NCBI GenBank assembly: GCA_022605425.2
Contig: JAKIMF020000005.1
Span: forward strand, 468,501 to 532,500
Direction of reading: 5' to 3'
Origin: Hamiltosporidium tvaerminnensis
Lineage: Eukaryota; Microsporidia; Dubosqiidae
DNA: 64,000 nt
The notes below the pieces were generated by a model. It had not been told where the DNA came from. It saw nothing but the letters and a program-made list of their open reading frames with translations, and did not search any database. Shown piece after piece: positions 60,740 to 64,000 of this stretch. Position numbers and translations under genes: made by a program. Within the stretch, counting starts at the first letter, position 1; each line of letters opens with the position of its first letter.

Positions 60740-60995
60740 TAGCGTTATCATTCCCATCATTCCGGGCAGAATTGGCTTGGAGTATTCTCTGCTTGTCGTA
60801 AGAGGCGACTTAAAGGGGACTGATCTTCCATGTTGAGGTTAGGCGTAGTCTAACGAACCACCTTTTAAACTACTTGTTACAAAACCCAATAAGTAATCAA
60901 ACCCACTGGAAGAATACCGGTAGGTGGTATTACTAAGGGAGGCCAAGACTCGCACAGGGCTGTAGTGCCAAGGATGAATGAATAGTAGCGTTATC
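60740..60995 (+). mobile_element. SINE-like 236-bp insertion with 10-bp target duplication
   Basis: TAGCGTTATC occurs at 60740-60749 and again at 60986-60995. The 236 bp between are much less AT-rich than everything around (blocks such as GTCGTAAGAGGCGACTTAAA and GGGAGGCCAAGACTCGCACA) and have no ORF. The right end is GATGAATGAATAG, a short GAAT-type simple repeat like the tails of some non-LTR retrotransposons. I therefore read it as a SINE or a 5'-truncated LINE end on plus. I see no clear tRNA-like A and B boxes. It is unrelated by eye to the R4-like family, whose 3' end is different. Confidence 0.65.
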
Positions 60996-62398
60996 GGATT
61001 TTTTTGTAAATGGAATTATTTTAAAGGCAATAATTAAACCTATTCATTAAATTTAATATCGGATTATGGTATTATATACATTTTAAAATATTTAACTCAA
61101 ATGTTATCCGTGGTGTTGCGTTATTATCATTTTCAATTGTTTTCTTACCACCGAAATAATTTTCTATTATCACACTATTCAAATAATATGTTTGTTATGA
61201 TCATTAAGATCTTCTATAAATAAAAAATAAATGGTGTTGCTAATTTAGTACCTCAGCATTTTTTTACAAAAAAATCATAGCACTTTAGATGATATGAAAA
61301 CAAAATATAAGAATAGGCCAACATTGAATTTACTTACATGGCTAAAAGTGGCTTCTATCTTCATTGATTTTTTATAGAAAAACTATAACATTTTTAGTAA
61401 AAGAAATATATATAACCTATATAGAATAAAACTTTGGCATTGGAATATGGCATCAATTTAATCTAATTAAGTTCCAGTAGTCTGTGTTAATTATGTATAT
61501 TCTATTTTTGTAGAAAAATACTAGTTTGAATAGCTTTTATTTATTTGTAAATTACTCAAATAACAATGAAATAGTCTTAAATTCGAAATAGAGTAAAATA
61601 ACATGAAACTTATAACTAAATATTGATTAGACGAACAAATACTTTTTATAATTATATATTCTCGCTTCTTAGTTCTTTATAATATTTTTTTGTACAATAC
61701 GTTCTTACTTGATTTGTTTGCCTTTCTTTCCATGAGGTAAATAAATTTATATTATTTTTGTCGTATTCTATTTTGCCTTTCTCATGTAAAAGCATAAGAA
61801 AAGATCTAAGAAGGGTCACCAGCTCAAACTCATAGTTCTTTTTACTTGAAATTCGGCATTGTTTTTTTCCTACCGTTTTTAGTAGACTCTCATATTCTCT
61901 AAGCTCATTTTTGATAGAATTCTTAATAAAATTTTGAATTTTTTATTCTCGCCACTCACACCTTTACATAACCTTCTTCGTTTATAATACTCTCTTGTTA
62001 AAATTATAAACATGGTAAAATCATATAATTAAAAAGCCAAAACAATAAATATCGGTTATCCTTTTATTTGAATTATATTTTAGACACCCGGGTCTTATTC
62101 CCTTTATCTTTTTATGATTTTGATATCTTTTGGAAAAAATATACCAAAGGTCTTGTGTATCAAGTAACGATTTCAACAAAACTAATGAAGAAATACAAAG
62201 CAAATATATAATGCACAAATGAGTTTGAAGCAATTTCTTAGTTTTATAATTGTCGGTCCTCTTTATATTTTCTGGATTTGTTTTCTGTTATTCTTTAAAA
62301 TATTTTGCGTAAACTAATTCATTTCGTTTTTAACCTTTCTTACTAATTATCTTATTTCGAAACACCTCACTTAATTCCGTCTAGATTATTTTAATTTA
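60996..62398. other. AT-rich intergenic stretch, no gene seen
   Basis: I find no supported gene. The 70-codon minus-strand ORF at 62021-62233 has no upstream motif and ordinary AT-driven composition. Confidence 0.5.
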
Positions 62399-62408
62399 CC
62401 CCATACAG

Positions 62409-62630
62409 ATGGAAAGCACCCAGGAATTTTATTCATCAATATTAAGATTAGGTAAAATGTCTTTATGCCTTTTTTTGGCAGGAAAAAGTATTTTAGGAAA
62501 TTCAGCAGGCTATTTAAACCAACATAATGAAAAACTTAAAATCAAAAAAATAAACTTATATAGAAACAATGTATTAAAATACCAAGAAGAAACCTCCAAA
62601 AGAATGCAGAAATTTAATAAAAACATATAA
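62409..62630 (+). CDS. Possible 73-aa small protein
   Basis: The ATG at 62409 is preceded by CCCC at 62399-62402, the same type of signal as before MetRS. The first third of the protein contains a moderately hydrophobic stretch (LCLFLAGKSILG, about 20-31). The rest is Lys/Asn-rich and probably helical. I do not recognise it. The upstream motif is the main reason to keep it; its short length and bias are reasons for doubt. Confidence 0.4.
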   Translation: MESTQEFYSSILRLGKMSLCLFLAGKSILGNSAGYLNQHNEKLKIKKINLYRNNVLKYQEETSKRMQKFNKNI

Positions 62631-62919
62631 ATACTGTATTAAAATATATAAAATTTAAGTAAATCTTCGTATTACAGTACCTTCAAAAATAATCGATATA
62701 ATTGTGTTTTGTAATGTGAGTGGCAATAATTATCTGCTTGCAGTCAATAACTGTATTTTACCCTTCCAATCAAATTACGGAAACTATTAATAAGAAATGG
62801 AAAGTTACATCTAAAGTAGTGTTGTAAACAAACAGACATAGGGCTTTTAAATAAAAGTACATAATACAAAGAAAATCTCGAAAAGATTAATTTTGACAAA
62901 ATATTTCTACCTTTTGTGA
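62631..62919. other. AT-rich spacer, nothing recognised
   Basis: No ORF or motif I can support. Confidence 0.4.
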
Positions 62920-63420
62920 TGATGCAAGGTTCGCCAGAAGAAGAGTTACAGATCATAAGAAATGCTCTAGACTACACCTGCAGTCCTGGTAGGATGACTG
63001 GCTTTATTCCTCTTAGGAATGTTGTAATCGGATCGTTCGCGGTCGGTGATACTTATGCCTTATATACTCTGTGAGTTGATCTTAAACTGATCGAAAATGA
63101 CCGATTGGAAATTGCCCATTTACTGGCACTCGATTTTCCTTCTATTGCGTTTAGATACGCATCGTTCTCCAGGTTCTTGATTTCGTAGGTATAGTCGGCC
63201 ATGGAATGATGAAAGACTTCATCCTTTAGACAAAAAAGAAGGCCTTCAGCAATCTGAAATAATAATCGAATCGGTTGAATTACAGCCTCAGTTATCCCCA
63301 AAAGTGTCTGCTTATCTCTAGATTCAACAACACGGAAAATTGTTGAATTCCTTCTCCATACCATCAAACATCTATAGAACATCTATCGAACATCAGCACA
63401 CTTACCTTTCTTGTAATCTC
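62920..63420. other. Less AT-rich patch, probably a decayed gene or mobile-element fragment
   Basis: Composition is more balanced than in the surroundings, and both strands have protein-like readings. The 109-codon minus-strand ORF (63053-63382) starts at an ATG preceded by an in-frame stop. It contains MADYTYEIKNLENDAYLNAIE and continues, past a stop, into a further similar stretch down to about 62890. The plus strand at 62908-63060 is also open for about 50 codons (PEEELQIIRNALDY). I cannot identify a family on either strand. Confidence 0.4.
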
Positions 63421-64000
63421 TTTCCGAACTTGCTTGAATCAATCTCGATCACTTTCTTTAACCTCCAATCATACTATTAGTCTCGTTTACAAACATATAC
63501 GCACACATTACAAAAAAGGTCATGCCAGTTACATACAAATTCACTTGATAACCCCAGATTATACATCACATCATTCTGATTTCTATCACACACACACTCG
63601 GTCATTACCAAGATTTTTACAATCGACAACCGACTCTCACTAAACCATGACTAACCTGACACTTCATTTCACATAGTAGCAGAAAACTTTTGGTGCGAAA
63701 TAACCATTCATACTCATCAGTAACACCATGCTGTTCACACAATTCCATAAAAAATGCCACTTGAGACACTCATACTCACTCACTTGCAAACCAAAATTTA
63801 TAGAATACCTCAAAATTACACTTATCTTAATATAGAACGATTTACTTTTCATACAACTGAAACAAACATCTCAGTTTACAAGTACCAGATTTATCCTTAA
63901 GCAATTAAAACGGAAGCCTTGGCAATAAAAGAGGAAAATAAAGTGGCTTTAAGTCAGAACTCGCGGGATACTCGTGTGACCATTAGCCAACGCACAGAGA
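63421..64000. other. Right edge, C/A-rich on plus, no gene identified
   Basis: The plus strand becomes rich in CA, CAC and ACAC motifs, unlike the T/A-rich spacers elsewhere. Short ORFs (63434-63643 plus, 63664-63852 minus) have no recognisable content. It may belong to the same unidentified element as the patch to its left and continue beyond the window. Confidence 0.4.

Noticed and set aside
1-64000. CRISPR arrays, rRNA and tRNA genes
   Set aside because: No short regularly spaced repeats, no rRNA-like conserved blocks, and no cloverleaf with a convincing T-loop found by eye. A tRNAscan or Infernal run would be needed to exclude a tRNA.

Overview
The window reads as nuclear DNA of a microsporidian with a large, AT-rich, repeat-laden genome. 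The single-copy genes at the right are compact, intronless, eukaryotic-type and very AT-rich. They include a methionyl-tRNA synthetase with a CCCC motif 5 nt before its ATG, a placement reported for microsporidian genes, and a short eIF3 subunit i. I cannot name the species.

Layout. (1) Positions 1 to ~49.4 kb are almost entirely repeats. The backbone is a ~9.1 kb unit with long inverted terminal arms and a single good gene, a 446-aa putatively secreted or membrane-anchored protein of unknown function. Three units are visible. Unit 0 (1-5917) has its left ~3.1 kb outside the window and its gene is on minus. Unit 1 (15684-24760) is complete, with the gene on minus and frameshifted. Unit 2 (28563-44972) is complete but inverted, with an intact gene on plus, and is split by two retrotransposons. 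Units 1 and 2 face each other as a giant palindrome. The outermost ~750 bp of each arm are close copies. The inner arms are clearly homologous but diverged, and each carries a ~0.7-0.9 kb module at a different place. A further diverged copy of that module lies at 48.8-49.4 kb.

(2) Five near-full-length copies (A to E) and one 3' stub of one non-LTR retrotransposon family lie in and between the units. The ~1,200-codon ORF runs from an N-terminal region through a reverse transcriptase to a CCHC zinc knuckle and a restriction-like endonuclease, as in R4/Dong-type elements. Every copy is broken. The elements begin essentially at their ATG and end in a fixed AACCCAGAATTTTATTAAAT-type 3' end. Copies C, D and E have 10-13 bp target-site duplications, and the empty sites for C and D are present in sister units. 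Three premature stops are shared pairwise among copies B, D and E in a pattern no single tree explains, so the copies have recombined.

(3) 9.85-15.68 kb is mostly non-coding AT-rich sequence with a possible Ty3/gypsy-type reverse transcriptase remnant near 11.6-12.1 kb. (4) 49.5-64 kb is unique sequence: a small type I membrane protein, a 789-aa signal-anchored charged protein, eIF3i, MetRS, a possible 73-aa gene, a 236-bp SINE-like insertion with a 10-bp duplication, and a less AT-rich patch near the right end.

The unit is the best candidate for an undescribed mobile or amplified element. It carries no recognisable transposase or integrase, so its means of spread is unknown.
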